A stretch of DNA of 64,000 bases from Aurifilum marmelostoma (lineage: Eukaryota > Ascomycota > Sordariomycetes > Diaporthales > Cryphonectriaceae), in contig JAMXSV010000004.1 of the NCBI GenBank assembly GCA_027559495.1, forward strand, positions 1,415,001 through 1,479,000. Reading direction: 5' to 3'. The notes under the pieces were generated by a model. The model ran no database searches. It had not been told where the DNA came from and worked only from the letters and a program-made list of their open reading frames with translations. A program made the translations under genes and the position numbers. This document shows positions 10,691 to 20,999 of the stretch, piece by piece (position 1 is the first letter of the stretch; each line of letters begins with the position of its first letter).

Positions 10691-13393
10691 AACCACATGT
10701 CCAATTCCACACAACTCTCAAAACTTGACAGACCTCTGTCAAGGTAGGAAGAGTCAATCCGTTCACCATGCGCCGTTCCTCAAGGCCGCACGTCCAAGTT
10801 CACGACACGCGCGGACGACTGAATGGTGGAGAAGTAAAGACCGCACTGACGGGGCCAGCATGCACAACAACTATCTAGACCACAATGGTATATGTGCTGC
10901 TGCCCCGCCCCCTTTTCCAGCTGGCAGTTCTGGAGCCGTCGACGCACGCGCAAGGGGCTCCTGTATGACCCACCGAGGAGGGGGGACAGGGCCGCGCTGG
11001 CAGCCTTCTCGAAACGCAGTCTGTGGGGTTCCGGCGAAGCTTCTCGTGGGGCTTGCTCGACCTGGCTTCTGAGTTGTATTCATGATTCGCCGGGGTCCTG
11101 CATCCGGACTGGCGGTGGGCCATAGCTTTTCTTCTTGTTGTGGAGGAGGACAAGGGCTGCAGGGCCACCGGCTGTACGGGATCTGGGGCTGCGCGAGGCT
11201 GGGGCCCGCAATGGCGGCGCGCCGGGACTGCTTCCTCCGGACCGCGGTCGCCACGACAATCTGGACCGGGTATTTTCATCACCGCCCTTTCTGTGTTGTC
11301 TCTTTAATGCACATTGTCTTGGTATATCTCCATGATGTGTTGTCCGCCCGGGGGGGGGGGGGGGGGTGTGAGGGGCCCGTCACCGTCACCGCTGAGTCGG
11401 CCCCGCCGAGTCATACTCTGTAATCGCTGCCGGTGGTCCGCTGGCACGCCGGTTAAGTTGTCTGGGTTTCGTTCGTTGTCGCTGCAGTTGTGATCTTGCT
11501 CTCGGCGACATAACCCAGAACGGGATGGGATGAACGCGTCTTCTTCTTGGTGGACCGCGGGGACAGATGTGTTGGCATCTCTATCTGCCAACGAGGGACA
11601 GTGATGGAGACGATAGAGGAACGGCGGTCGGTGTGTTTCAAGGTTGTTGTGGTGACTGTTTGTTGGGAGGCATGTCAAGACAATTCACTGCTGCCGCTGC
11701 AAGACGGACGACCTGCTGGAGTTGGCTCTCCTGCCGCGTCGAGCTTGGAAACATAAGGATTTCCAGTCGATCAGTGATCAATCATGGAGGAATGATCTAC
11801 AGGAGCATCGCATCTGATTTGACGATTCCAAACGATTGATTGCATGGTACTATAGTAGAACTAATGAGCAGTAGTAGTAGATCGGCTGCTCGGCAGACTA
11901 GGCTTCATTTATGTCCTTCTAGATAATGCATAGTACGGAGTACATACTATCGAGATTGAAGTAGAAGGAGGGCTGTCCGTCCGGGGATCGTTTGAGTTTC
12001 AGGGTCGAAGCAGCGAATGATCCCCGTGTTGACAGGCTCGTCCAAGGGCTCCCCACGAAATGTCGTGCTGCTGGTCATGCCTGGATGGTGGTGATCATCT
12101 TTATTGTGGGCTCTGAAGGATGGCGTGGATGGACAGTGAGCAACACATCATCCGTCAGATCAGTGCTGGTGAGCATGCAAGTACATAGAAGATATTGTGG
12201 GTAAACGCCCCGTAGTGTACACGTACTCTGGTGCATTGCTAGGCTGTGTATTATGTACCCCGGATACGTGGACCCGGCTTCCAATTATGGAACGGAGGAC
12301 CCACCGCATTCCTCACCAAAGTGTGGCCCTCGGGGCTTATCAGATGCCAGCGCAGTCTTGCCATTGTCTTGTTAACGCATGGATGTTCGGGACACGGGAT
12401 ACGAAGAGTGCTCGGTTTAATTCTGAGATGGTACCATAGTAAGTTTCACACCAAAATGTTTATTACACCCACACCCCGAATCCCCTCCCTCCTTTCCAAC
12501 CTATTCTAGTGTCTTCCAAGAGGGACGTCAAGTAACGTAGTCATGCTGCTGCGCCATCTTACAGTAACTGCTTGTGGTGATGGTTTCAGCCTGGCAAGGA
12601 GCAGTGAGTATGCTCAACACAGAGGTGTGACCACTTGGGATGGTCGGAAAGGAGAAGTCAGTCGTTGCTCAAAAATCAACATTTTTTTTTGTAGGACTTC
12701 CATATATCAAGTTGTCTACAGACTGCTATAGAACAAAGGGGAAATGAGGAACGGACCCAACAGCCTTTAGGGTTACTATTTTCTATACCAACGCCTCGCA
12801 TCGCTTACACCCCCCCACCCCCGGTCACCAGAAACCCACTCAGCCAAGTCTCAGCTTCCGCCCCAGGGAGGGATGGGTTAGGGGGGCGCCTTGGGGGCCC
12901 AGCCTAGTCAGGGAGTACGAAGGTACAAGTGTCTGCCTCAGGACATTCAGGGGGTAACTTTCAGCACCTCAACTTGAACAGCGGCTGCCTACAAAAGAGG
13001 CCACGTTACCCTTCCGCCCCGATCGCATCGACCCTGCCTCTCTACGCCCAAAGCCCATCCACCAACCCCCCCCTTCTCCCCTCCGCTCCCTTTCCACTTC
13101 TTCACCACTCTTTTTTTGTAATCTGCTTTGAAGAAACGTTGAACGTATACCAACGTCTTTTACAACAATCATTCTAGGTTGAAGTCGGCTTGTGACATCA
13201 ACAGCTGTGTTCTTCCCCATTTTCTCTTCCCCCCAACCGACCAAGGGCATATCCATACACACATCTCAACAACGGCGATAATCCAGAAGGCCGCCTGCAC
13301 AAGTTGAGCGACCCACTCCTGTAACCAGGTTGCGGGACCCATTTACATACATCGTGGAAATATACTCCAACAATAAACAACGCAAACAACACA
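10691..13393. other. HAC1 upstream region without genes
   Basis: No coding gene supported. Features are a G17 run at 11350-11366, a TAGTACGGAGTACATACTA-like palindromic patch near 11930-11948, and C-rich tracts near 12811 and 13068. The last 200 bp before the HAC1 start (13180-13393) contain no ATG, consistent with a HAC1 5' leader; the transcription start is not visible. Confidence 0.5.
11350..11366 (+). repeat. G17 homopolymer upstream of HAC1
   Basis: Seventeen consecutive G's in gene-free DNA, about 2 kb before HAC1. Confidence 0.9.
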
Positions 13394-14758
13394 ATGATGG
13401 ACCACCAATCCAACCTCATGACGCCGTCGCCGCAGGTCAAGTCCGAGGACTTCCTGGGCGAAGACGACATGATGCCTCTGTTTGACGACTCGGTGGACCC
13501 GTCCAACCTGCTGTCCACCCCTGGTGCACAGCTCCGGACCATGTCGCCTTCAGATGCGGGCACACCCGCACCCGAGGCCACACCAGAGACATCCGAAAAG
13601 AAGCCCACCAAGAAGAGGAAGTCATGGGGCCAGGTCCTCCCAGAGCCCAAGACCAACCTCCCGCCCAGGTATGTGGGACCTCCTAGACCAGCCAGACCTC
13701 GACAGCAAAGTATGGCTTCCTTGCTGACATGCAACTTCTCGCAGGAAACGGGCCAAGACAGAAGATGAAAAGGAGCAGCGCCGAGTAGAGCGTGTTCTTC
13801 GAAACCGCCGGGCTGCCCAGTCCTCTCGCGAGAGGAAGAGGCTGGAGACGGAGGCCCTGGCCACCCGCAACAAGCAGCTCGAGGACGCCCTGCTCGCCCT
13901 CACCCAGCAGTATCAGGTGCTGGAGAAGGAGCTCAAGAAGGTCAAGCCTGAGCTGAGCGGTATCTCGACGTCCAGTGACTCCCACGTCACCCTCTCCCAG
14001 CCCCTCTTCACATACCAGCCGGCGCCGACATCCCAGGCGGCCGAGGTCGAGCAGTCGTCGTCGTCGTCGTCGCAGCAGGACATGTCACCAATGTCCCAGC
14101 CGACCCTCGACCTGATCAACAGCCTCGTCAGGCAGGCCCAACAACAGGCGAACGGCGACACCCCCAAGACTGTCGACCCGGCCAGCATCTCGCCCGCCCT
14201 CGCCCCCATCGCCGAGGAGCCAGAGTCTGAGCAGCCCGTCGCTGTCACCCCCCTCGACTCCTCCTCGGCCGCCCTCCTTCCTCCGCCCTCTACCCACCCC
14301 GCCGCCAACGCCACAGAGGCTGTTGTCGCCGCCGACGAATCCACCACCCGTTCGACACAATACTCTGCAGCAGTATTGTGTGACCTGCAGTGTCAACGGC
14401 TGGTGGAGACAACAACGGTGACGACACTTTCTTTGGCGGCGGTCTCGGAGCTGCAGAGCCTGGCTCTGCATTTTTCGACAACCTTCTTCACATTCCTGAC
14501 TTTGGCGATATCCCTTCGCCGGAGGCAAGCTCTATTGATTTCGATTATCAGGCTGGTGACCACCAGCCATCCGACCTCGTCGACTTCACCACCACGTGGG
14601 ACGAGTACATGTCCAACTCTGCCGACAACGACGACAGCTACGGGTTCCTGCAAGCCCCTGCGTCTCCGGCTCCTGCGGAAGCTTCTAACCAGCAACCGAC
14701 AGCTGGCGCGTCCTCTTCTGGATGCGACGCTCGAGGTATTGCGGTCGAGGCAAAGTAG
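13394..14758 (+). CDS. hacA: HAC1/HacA bZIP factor of the unfolded protein response
   Basis: A nuclear bZIP transcription factor that activates ER chaperone and secretion genes after Ire1-dependent mRNA splicing. Exon 1 is 13394-13668; a normal 76-bp spliceosomal intron (GTATGT..CGCAG) precedes exon 2. The N-terminal signature KKRKSWGQVLPEPKTNLPPR runs into the basic region (RRVERVLRNRRAAQSSRERKR) and a leucine zipper. Removing the 20-nt Ire1 intron 14368-14387 gives a 422-aa induced form. Its C-terminus is acidic and aromatic (FFDNLLHIPDFGDI, DDSYGFL), as expected of an activation domain. Unspliced mRNA reads another frame to a stop at 14993, giving about 507 aa. The opening ATGATG makes 13394 or 13397 possible. 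The HacA-type signature separates it from GCN4/cpc-1 and other bZIPs. Confidence 0.95.
14355..14395 (+). promoter_or_regulatory. Ire1 twin-hairpin splice element with 20-nt unconventional intron
   Basis: Hairpin 1 has a perfect 10-bp stem (14355-14364 with 14372-14381) around the 7-nt loop CTGCAGC (14365-14371). Hairpin 2 has a 4-bp stem (14381-14384 with 14392-14395) around loop CTGCAGT (14385-14391). Both loops fit the Ire1 consensus CNG|CNGN, with cleavage after 14367 and 14387. Base 14381 is shared, so the full stems compete or stack. Excising 14368-14387 switches the downstream frame. Lengths of about 20 nt are known for filamentous-fungal HacA introns. Confidence 0.93.
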
Positions 14759-14993
14759 GAGACAGGACGGGGCCGGCGCGCAGGCATCTGTATCATGTCA
14801 GTCGATCGCGGGGGACTTGCCGTCTGACGAGCGTCTGATGTCGTTGGCTGCGGCCATTCGACTTTTGGAGCGGAGGATTGAGATGAGGATTAGCAAAAGC
14901 GGCTCCCTCACATCGGGGAATCTAGTAGGAAGCGGCGTTTTCAAGGGGCAACAAGGCGTTCGATGGCGTCGACGGGCTCAGAATGAGAGTTAA
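14388..14993 (+). other. Alternative C-terminal frame of unspliced HAC1
   Basis: If the 20-nt intron is kept, the exon-2 frame stays open to a stop at 14991-14993. It covers the whole induced tail in another frame and runs 235 bp past the induced stop. The predicted tail is Arg/Leu/Thr-rich and of no recognised fold. A longer unspliced form is typical of filamentous fungi. Confidence 0.7.
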
Positions 14994-15521
14994 AGTGATA
15001 GCTTTCCGAAATTCTATATGATGACTCCTCAATGCTTCTGTGGTTCCATTCTATCGTGCCTCAAGTGACATTCTTCCATTGTGTTGTCGTCATGCTTGTC
15101 TTGTGTGTGACTAGTATAGTCCATGACATGGAGAGACGGCCTGCCGTCAGATTCACAGAATGTATATGGTAAGGAAAAAGGGAATGAAGGCCTGCTGATC
15201 TCCAGAGGGAGGGGCCCTTTCGAGGTATCAAGTAGGTGATAATTGTACATAGGTATACAATAACGTCCATCCATGAATATGAAAATCATCAGAAGCAGGG
15301 AGCCTGGCTAGCTCATGTCACCACCCACTCTCTTATATCACATCACAGCTCTCTCCACACTTCTTGGTACTACTCCTTGAGTGTTTTGTAGTGTCTTGTG
15401 CCCGACTGCCCGTAGCAGGCCGTTTTGCTCTGCTCTGCTCTGCTCTGCGTGATGACACCACCTGCTGCCAACAGTCCCAGACTGTTGCGCTTCGTCGCCG
15501 TGGGGCATCCAGCCGTCTTCA
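14994..15521. other. Convergent HAC1/PEX16 3' region
   Basis: Non-coding: both 3' UTRs and a short CTGCT repeat near 15428-15447. No gene seen. Confidence 0.6.
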
Positions 15522-16996
15522 TCATAAATCACTGGTGCTGAAATAGTAGTTCTCCCATAGATACTCGTAGTCCTCCAGGATCGTGCCCACGAAACCCGGC
15601 ACGCGCCTCCTGACACCAACCACGACGCCCTTGACGAGGTGCTCGTACGCGGCGCCGCGCATCAGCCACCACCACATAGCGCGCCCCCCGCCGGGCCCAC
15701 TCCTCCTTCTCGAGAGCAGGCATGTTCCGAGGGGTTCCGTCGCGGGTGCGGAGGGCGAGCTGGCGCGCGGCGAGCTGTACGGACAGGCCGACGAGCCACG
15801 GGGCCCATGACTTGCGCCTTCTGGACGAGTCGGTGCGCGCAAGGGCGAGGGCATAGACGAGGGGGGCCAGGATGTAGAGAACCTCGGCAGTGGACGCAGA
15901 CCCGCGGAGGGTCTGGAGAAGCTTGGTGGCCGGCTTGATGTCGTCCGCCGTGAGCACGCGGGCTAGAAGATAGGAAGACATATCGCCGCGCGCGGGGAGG
16001 GACGGCAGCGTGAGGCCCGTCCTGGGCATGGGCCATTCCTTTCGAGGGTTGTAGGGCTGGTGTCGTGCGTCATGCACCGGGGGATGGTGTGCATGACCGT
16101 TGCTGGGCTTTGGCAATATGCTACCGTTGCTGTTACCGTGGCCATTCGCCGTGCCGTTATTAACTGCGACTTGCTTTTCCTTTTCCTCCGCCTCCTCCTC
16201 GTTGTTTTCCTCGCCCATCAGCTCCGCCAGCGCCTTGCCGTCATCTTCTTCTGCTTCTTCCTCTGTGTCGGGCAGTCTCTCCCTCTCGGGTAGTGCGGGC
16301 GTCACTAGTGGGCGCGACCTGGTGATCTTCAGCAGCAACAGCCTGCAGAAGGCCTTGACGGCCTCGACCAGCACCACGACACGCCAGCGAACTGCCTCGC
16401 CGCGGCGCTTGGCCCACATCTCCAGGAGGAGCTCTGTGTACTGGACGACCTGCAGCACGATGCCGACGCGGCGGTAGAGACTCGATTTGGCGGTCCAGAA
16501 GCGCGTGTACCGGGCATGGAGGGACCTCGTCAGATTGGGCGGGGCGCTGGGCGAGGAAGACGCGGTCGGGGAAGGGGAGGACGGAGAGGAGGGCGTGGCC
16601 CGGAAGAGGACGAGGTCATGGTAGAGGGAAAGAAGCTGTACGCCCGAGTGGATTCCCTCAGTGGCGATCTCGGCATCGCGAAACCGGCCTGATAGAGGCA
16701 GGAAGGGAGCAGTCAGTACAAGGCTGTTGTTGGATGGGCAGAGAGATAGAGGGTGGAAGAGGGAGCAGAGCGAGAGAGGACTTGATGGCGCACTTACCTG
16801 GTATGATGTATGTGAGGGAGCGCAGTGCAGACTCCATCTGCGCAACCTGGCTTGCATTCTTGGTGACAAAGTCATCATACTTGGCCAGCCATTTTGGGGG
16901 AAGCGAGAGGGTGCTGCGTAGGCTAGATGGTGCCACCACTGGTGACCATCCACCCGTCTTCTGCTTATTGCTTGTGGTATCTGCTGGCGTCGCCAT
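15522..16996 (-). CDS. PEX16: PEX16 peroxisomal membrane peroxin, frame broken at a C6 tract
   Basis: Pex16 helps insert peroxisomal membrane proteins and form peroxisomes. Exon 1 is 16996-16798; the 109-bp intron (GTAAGT..ATCAG) joins LTYIIPG to RFRDAEI; exon 2 runs to 15522. Family marks are PKWLAKYDDFV near the start, LQVVQYTELLLEM in the middle, a hydrophobic AEVLYILAPLVYALAL segment and the C-terminal LEDYEYLWENYYFST block. That last block lies in a different frame from the rest. The switch is at the run 15684-15689 (C on plus, G in the gene). With five bases the junction reads WARRGRAMWWW and the protein is 454 aa. As written, translation leaves the family after WARRG and stops at 15529. 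The middle holds an acidic, Asn/Gly-rich disordered insert. Confidence 0.9.
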
Positions 16997-18193
16997 ATTG
17001 GGAAGCAGCAGGTCCAGGTTGCCTCAAGACATTGGGCATGAGGTTGGAGCTGAGCTTGCTGGCTGGGTGGTAGGGTTGGTAGGTTGGACCACCCAGTCGT
17101 GTTGTTGGATGGGTTGTTGTATTGCTACTCAATTCGGCTTGTGAGGTAGAAGAGATGCGGCAGCGGCGTCATGGTTTGGTCGGACCTCGGTTGCTGAGAA
17201 GCTGATGAGAGTGCTTGATTCATTAACAATTCCAGGTGAGGGCTACGAAGAGTGCTGTTAAGTCTCTCTCCACTGGGCCCCAGCACAAGGCTGTTAGTGG
17301 CTCAGTGGTTGGATCCGGGCAGGTCGGAGAGCCAGGAACAGTTTTAGAGGGGCATCCCCATGGAGAGGTGGCTCACAGCAGTGCCCCCCAATGGTTCCAA
17401 CCCTCCATCACGGACTGTTGTTGCTCAAAGTCACATCCATACTGTGTCATAATTGTGCAGATGTCACTATGGACTAGCATTGTATAGGAATGATCCACGC
17501 GAGCTGCTATGGTTCAACGATAATCCAGCCACCAGGTGTTTCTCGCATATTGGCCACATGCAGAGTATGTAGGGTTCATCAAAGAAGCAGTGCATCAGAG
17601 TCAAGTCCATGTTCAGTACACTAGACTGAACACACAATGTGTCTTGGTGACACCATTATTCTGCTGTGGCCATGGCAGGAATCATGTGGCGGTCAGGTAT
17701 CTGTCTGAATCACTTCATTGTAGCAATAGATGCTCTGTGTTGAGATCCCGAGCAACATTTACCCAATCATCCATCCATCGATCCTCTTGTCACCATGGCA
17801 TTCACCCTGATTGATCGACCAATGTTACAGGCCAGGCATGATAAGAACAGAATAAAATAAAAAGGGTATGAAAATTACACATATTCGCTCTCTTCTCCAG
17901 TGATTGTCCATCAATTGGTACATCGTGTCCTGTGGCTGAGATTCTTCTTGGGTATTGCCACCACATATAAAATCTTCAAAACAAATCCTTGGGGTCCTCC
18001 TTCACTTGCAACAGTGAGAAAATTGAAAGTAAAAAGAATGAGAGGGAAAAATAAAGCGATTAAAAAAAGAAAAGAAAAGGAAAAAGAATACTTCACTCTC
18101 CTTAGACTCATCCTTCTTATACTCTTCTCCCGAGCTTACTGGCCCTTGCCCTCGCTCTCACCTGCTCGCCCCCCTTCCTTCCTCCTGCTCCTT
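16997..18193. other. Intergenic between two minus-strand genes
   Basis: PEX16 upstream DNA and the downstream region of the disordered-protein gene. It turns A-rich at 17850-18090. No gene supported. Confidence 0.55.
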
Positions 18194-19504
18194 CTAGCGA
18201 GAAGACTCCGCGGTGTACGTCGCCACGCCGGGTCTGAACTCATCACTGACCTCCAGCTGCTCATCCGTCATAAGGGGCTCGTTCGTGACCGACCCTTCCG
18301 CCGAGGTAGACGCGATGCTCGGATGCGGACCATGGCTGACGGCTCGGCCATGCCCAGCAGTCGCGGCCTGTTCTCTACCATTTCCACCGACTGCCGCTGG
18401 TGTGACGGCATTCTCGCTGTCGTCGAGACGGCGGGGGACGACCGGGGCTTCAGCCGCAGTACTGTGGTCCTCGGTCGGAAGAGGTTCCGTGTTCTCCTCC
18501 TGGGCAGACTCTTCCTTCACAGGTCCACCTGGAGAGAGAGCATTCGAGGCGTGGCCGGCTTCCTGGGTCTGCGCCAACCCCCGCTCATCCTCCGCCTCGT
18601 GACGCTCCTCGCTGATTGTCGGCAGGGATGGGTCCTCCACCGGAGCTGGCGGGGGCTCAGCCGGCAGTGCCTGCTGAGCATCTGCAGGAGGCTCCTCCCT
18701 GATGGTGGTGAGAGGCTCGACTGGCGAGTCCCTCACCGGCGGCAAGATTCCCTCTGCCGCTGCGGCTTCAGTGATTGGGGGGGTGGTGACGACGGCCCGC
18801 CCAGCTGGACCCGAGCTTTCCCCTTCTTCCGCCTGCACAGGGGCTGGCTGGTGCTCATGTTCAGCCGGTCTAGTGTTCTCTCGCTCGACTTCCTCGCCAG
18901 TGTCAGATTTGGCCGGCTCGGAGCTCTCGGCCACCGCCGACCCTGCTGTGAGGGCCACTGGACTCGACGCCGAGGGCTGTGCTGCTGCAGCCTCTTCGGT
19001 TTCCGCTGCAGGCGTATCCTTGAAAAGCCCTCCGGCGCGAGCCTCATCTGCTGCGGGCTCAGGTGTGGGCTCCTCAAGAGGCTCTGGGACGGCCGACGAT
19101 GCAGTCTGCTGTTGCACATCTCCCGTGGCGGCCTCGACAGGACTGCCCGCAGGCTCTGTGTCCTTGTGCACGTCCACCGCTTCCCTGCTGGTGGGCTCGC
19201 CTGTGACGTCCACGGTCTCAGCCGGGGCAGCACTGGTCTCGGCAGCGGCGATGTTTTCTGTCTCGCGCGGCCCCTTGTGCTCACCAGAAGGAGCATCCGC
19301 CAGCGGCTCCTCGTCCGGCTTGGGGTAGACGCCGTTGAAGACAGGCAAGGTGACGGTGGTCTGCTGTGAAGGGAGTCCGAGTATCGACGTGCGCGCGCCG
19401 CCACTTCCGTCGGTGCCGAGGTCCGGGTTCAGCTTCGGGTTTAGGCTCCATGGTCTTGGGTGTTTCTTCGTGGGCCTCACGCTGCCCCTAAAGAATGGGC
19501 TCAT
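18194..19504 (-). CDS. Hypothetical acidic, disordered Ala/Pro/Glu-rich protein
   Basis: A single-exon 436-aa protein, not recognised as any family. The first 60 residues are the only well-ordered-looking part (MSPFFRGSVRPTKKHPRPWS, then GARTSILGLPSQQTTVTLPVFNGVYP). The rest is Glu/Ala/Pro/Ser/Thr-rich with no Cys and few aromatics. The opposite strand also carries a long open frame (17900-19369), but it is Arg/Leu-rich in the way of an antisense shadow, while this strand's composition is protein-like. A G7 run on plus (18777-18783) leaves its frame intact. No signal peptide or membrane segment is seen. Function unknown. Confidence 0.68.
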   Translation of the reverse strand: MSPFFRGSVRPTKKHPRPWSLNPKLNPDLGTDGSGGARTSILGLPSQQTTVTLPVFNGVYPKPDEEPLADAPSGEHKGPRETENIAAAETSAAPAETVDVTGEPTSREAVDVHKDTEPAGSPVEAATGDVQQQTASSAVPEPLEEPTPEPAADEARAGGLFKDTPAAETEEAAAAQPSASSPVALTAGSAVAESSEPAKSDTGEEVERENTRPAEHEHQPAPVQAEEGESSGPAGRAVVTTPPITEAAAAEGILPPVRDSPVEPLTTIREEPPADAQQALPAEPPPAPVEDPSLPTISEERHEAEDERGLAQTQEAGHASNALSPGGPVKEESAQEENTEPLPTEDHSTAAEAPVVPRRLDDSENAVTPAAVGGNGREQAATAGHGRAVSHGPHPSIASTSAEGSVTNEPLMTDEQLEVSDEFRPGVATYTAESSR

Positions 19505-20999
19505 GGTTGTGGGTGTATTGCTTTCCTTGTACGTTTCTTATGTTTTTTTTTTTATCCCTCACATGCGGGACCGAGGCTGGATCTTCCACAGCTGCGTGTC
19601 TTGAGAGTGGATTGTTGCACGTGTGAGGGAAAGGCTAAGTGAGATGTATTACTGCCGAATCCGGGGTGAGAAGAAGAGGAGTGGATTTTCTTTTTATTTT
19701 GGGGTTGGGGGGGGGGGGGACGGGCTGGGATCGACGAACATATGGCGGGCTTGAGAGAAGAGACGGCGACTATCGAAACGACAATGTCTCTCTTCCTCTT
19801 TTTCTTTTTGGCTCCGGCCTAAGGTAATTATGTCAGATTAGCAGCCGTTGCCTTGATTTTCGCTTTGCATCCCTCTGCGGGGTACCGGGACGGATGGATC
19901 CGACACAGCCAGAGACAGACCAGAAAGAAAAGAGACGGAATCTTGTACGGTAGCAAGACCTGTCCAGGGCCCAAGGGCAATCAATCATTCATAATGCGCT
20001 TGCATGCATGACCACAAGCATGCAAGTACAGTACTACGTAGTATGGTAAAGTACAGTAAGTATCAGTACAGTAAGTATCACTGATTGGGGGGCTCCCTGG
20101 TAGGCCTAACTTGATGCAGATCAAGACCCAAGTCTAGTCCATGGGGTACGCCAGCCCAAGGGTGCTGGAAATCTGGTTGGCAATCCCTCAAGGGTGTCAT
20201 CATCATGTCATGCCATAGACACGGCACATGCACCCACCCACTGCAGACCACCATGTGCTTTCTGCCTATAGTGTGCAGAGACTAATGCTGCTGCTTGTTC
20301 CAAACCATAACAGTTGGCAAACAAGCCCCTGCATTGTTTTTATCAACGGCGACGATCTGATCAGCTGGCACAAATCACGACATTGCATCCTGGAGGAGGG
20401 TACTAATCCGAACAATCTCTCCAATACACTCCTTGGTGAGCTGGACACGACTCACAGATGACAGCCTGGTGCTGCTAACAGCAGCCTTTCCTTGATATAC
20501 TTTGCATAGAAGGTGATGGCTGTGAGGGTCTATCATTCATCACCAGGCAACAAAGCAATGCAATTATGCACATGCTATAGCATTAATTACAGGCCAAGGC
20601 AAGCCAGGACGGGGCTGTGTGGGCCTGTGGTAGGTATTATTTTAGAAACAAGCGCTGCTGTGTCTGTATTACTTCATAACGATAACAACCCCTCGTAGAC
20701 CTATCGAAAATTCAGCCAGTGCCGCAACAGGATGTATGGACCGGTTTCGTACTCACCTATTGGTATGGCTCCCTTCTGCCTCTCTCTGTCCCTTCCCATA
20801 CCGGCCGCCCGCCAACGAATATTGGGAGAGATATATCCACGCCGCTTAGGCCCTTTTTCCCGCTGACATGCGTACAGACATGCGCTGATTATCCCCTCAT
20901 CAGGGGCGTTTGCTCATGAGGTTCTCCTGTACATCAAACCGATAGCCAAATGATCCGGCACCGCCACCCCAACCAACAACGATATGGTTGAATTCTTGC
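19505..20999. other. Intergenic region with GTAC-rich patch
   Basis: Upstream DNA of the disordered-protein gene and downstream DNA of the membrane-protein gene. It contains a G13 run (19707-19719), the palindromic patch near 20028-20040 and the 15-bp tandem duplication. No gene supported. Confidence 0.5.
20050..20079 (+). repeat. Perfect tandem duplication of a 15-bp unit
   Basis: The unit agtacagtaagtatc occurs twice back to back (20050-20064 and 20065-20079), next to a cagtactacgtagtatg palindrome. Confidence 0.9.

Noticed and set aside
13394..14758. GCN4/cpc-1 identity for the bZIP gene
   Set aside because: The KKRKSWGQ..PKTNLPPR signature and the Ire1 hairpins are specific to HacA/Hac1.
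17900..19369. 489-codon open frame on plus over the disordered-protein gene
   Set aside because: Arg/Leu/Ser-rich with a low-complexity A-rich start and no domain; the minus strand has protein-like composition.
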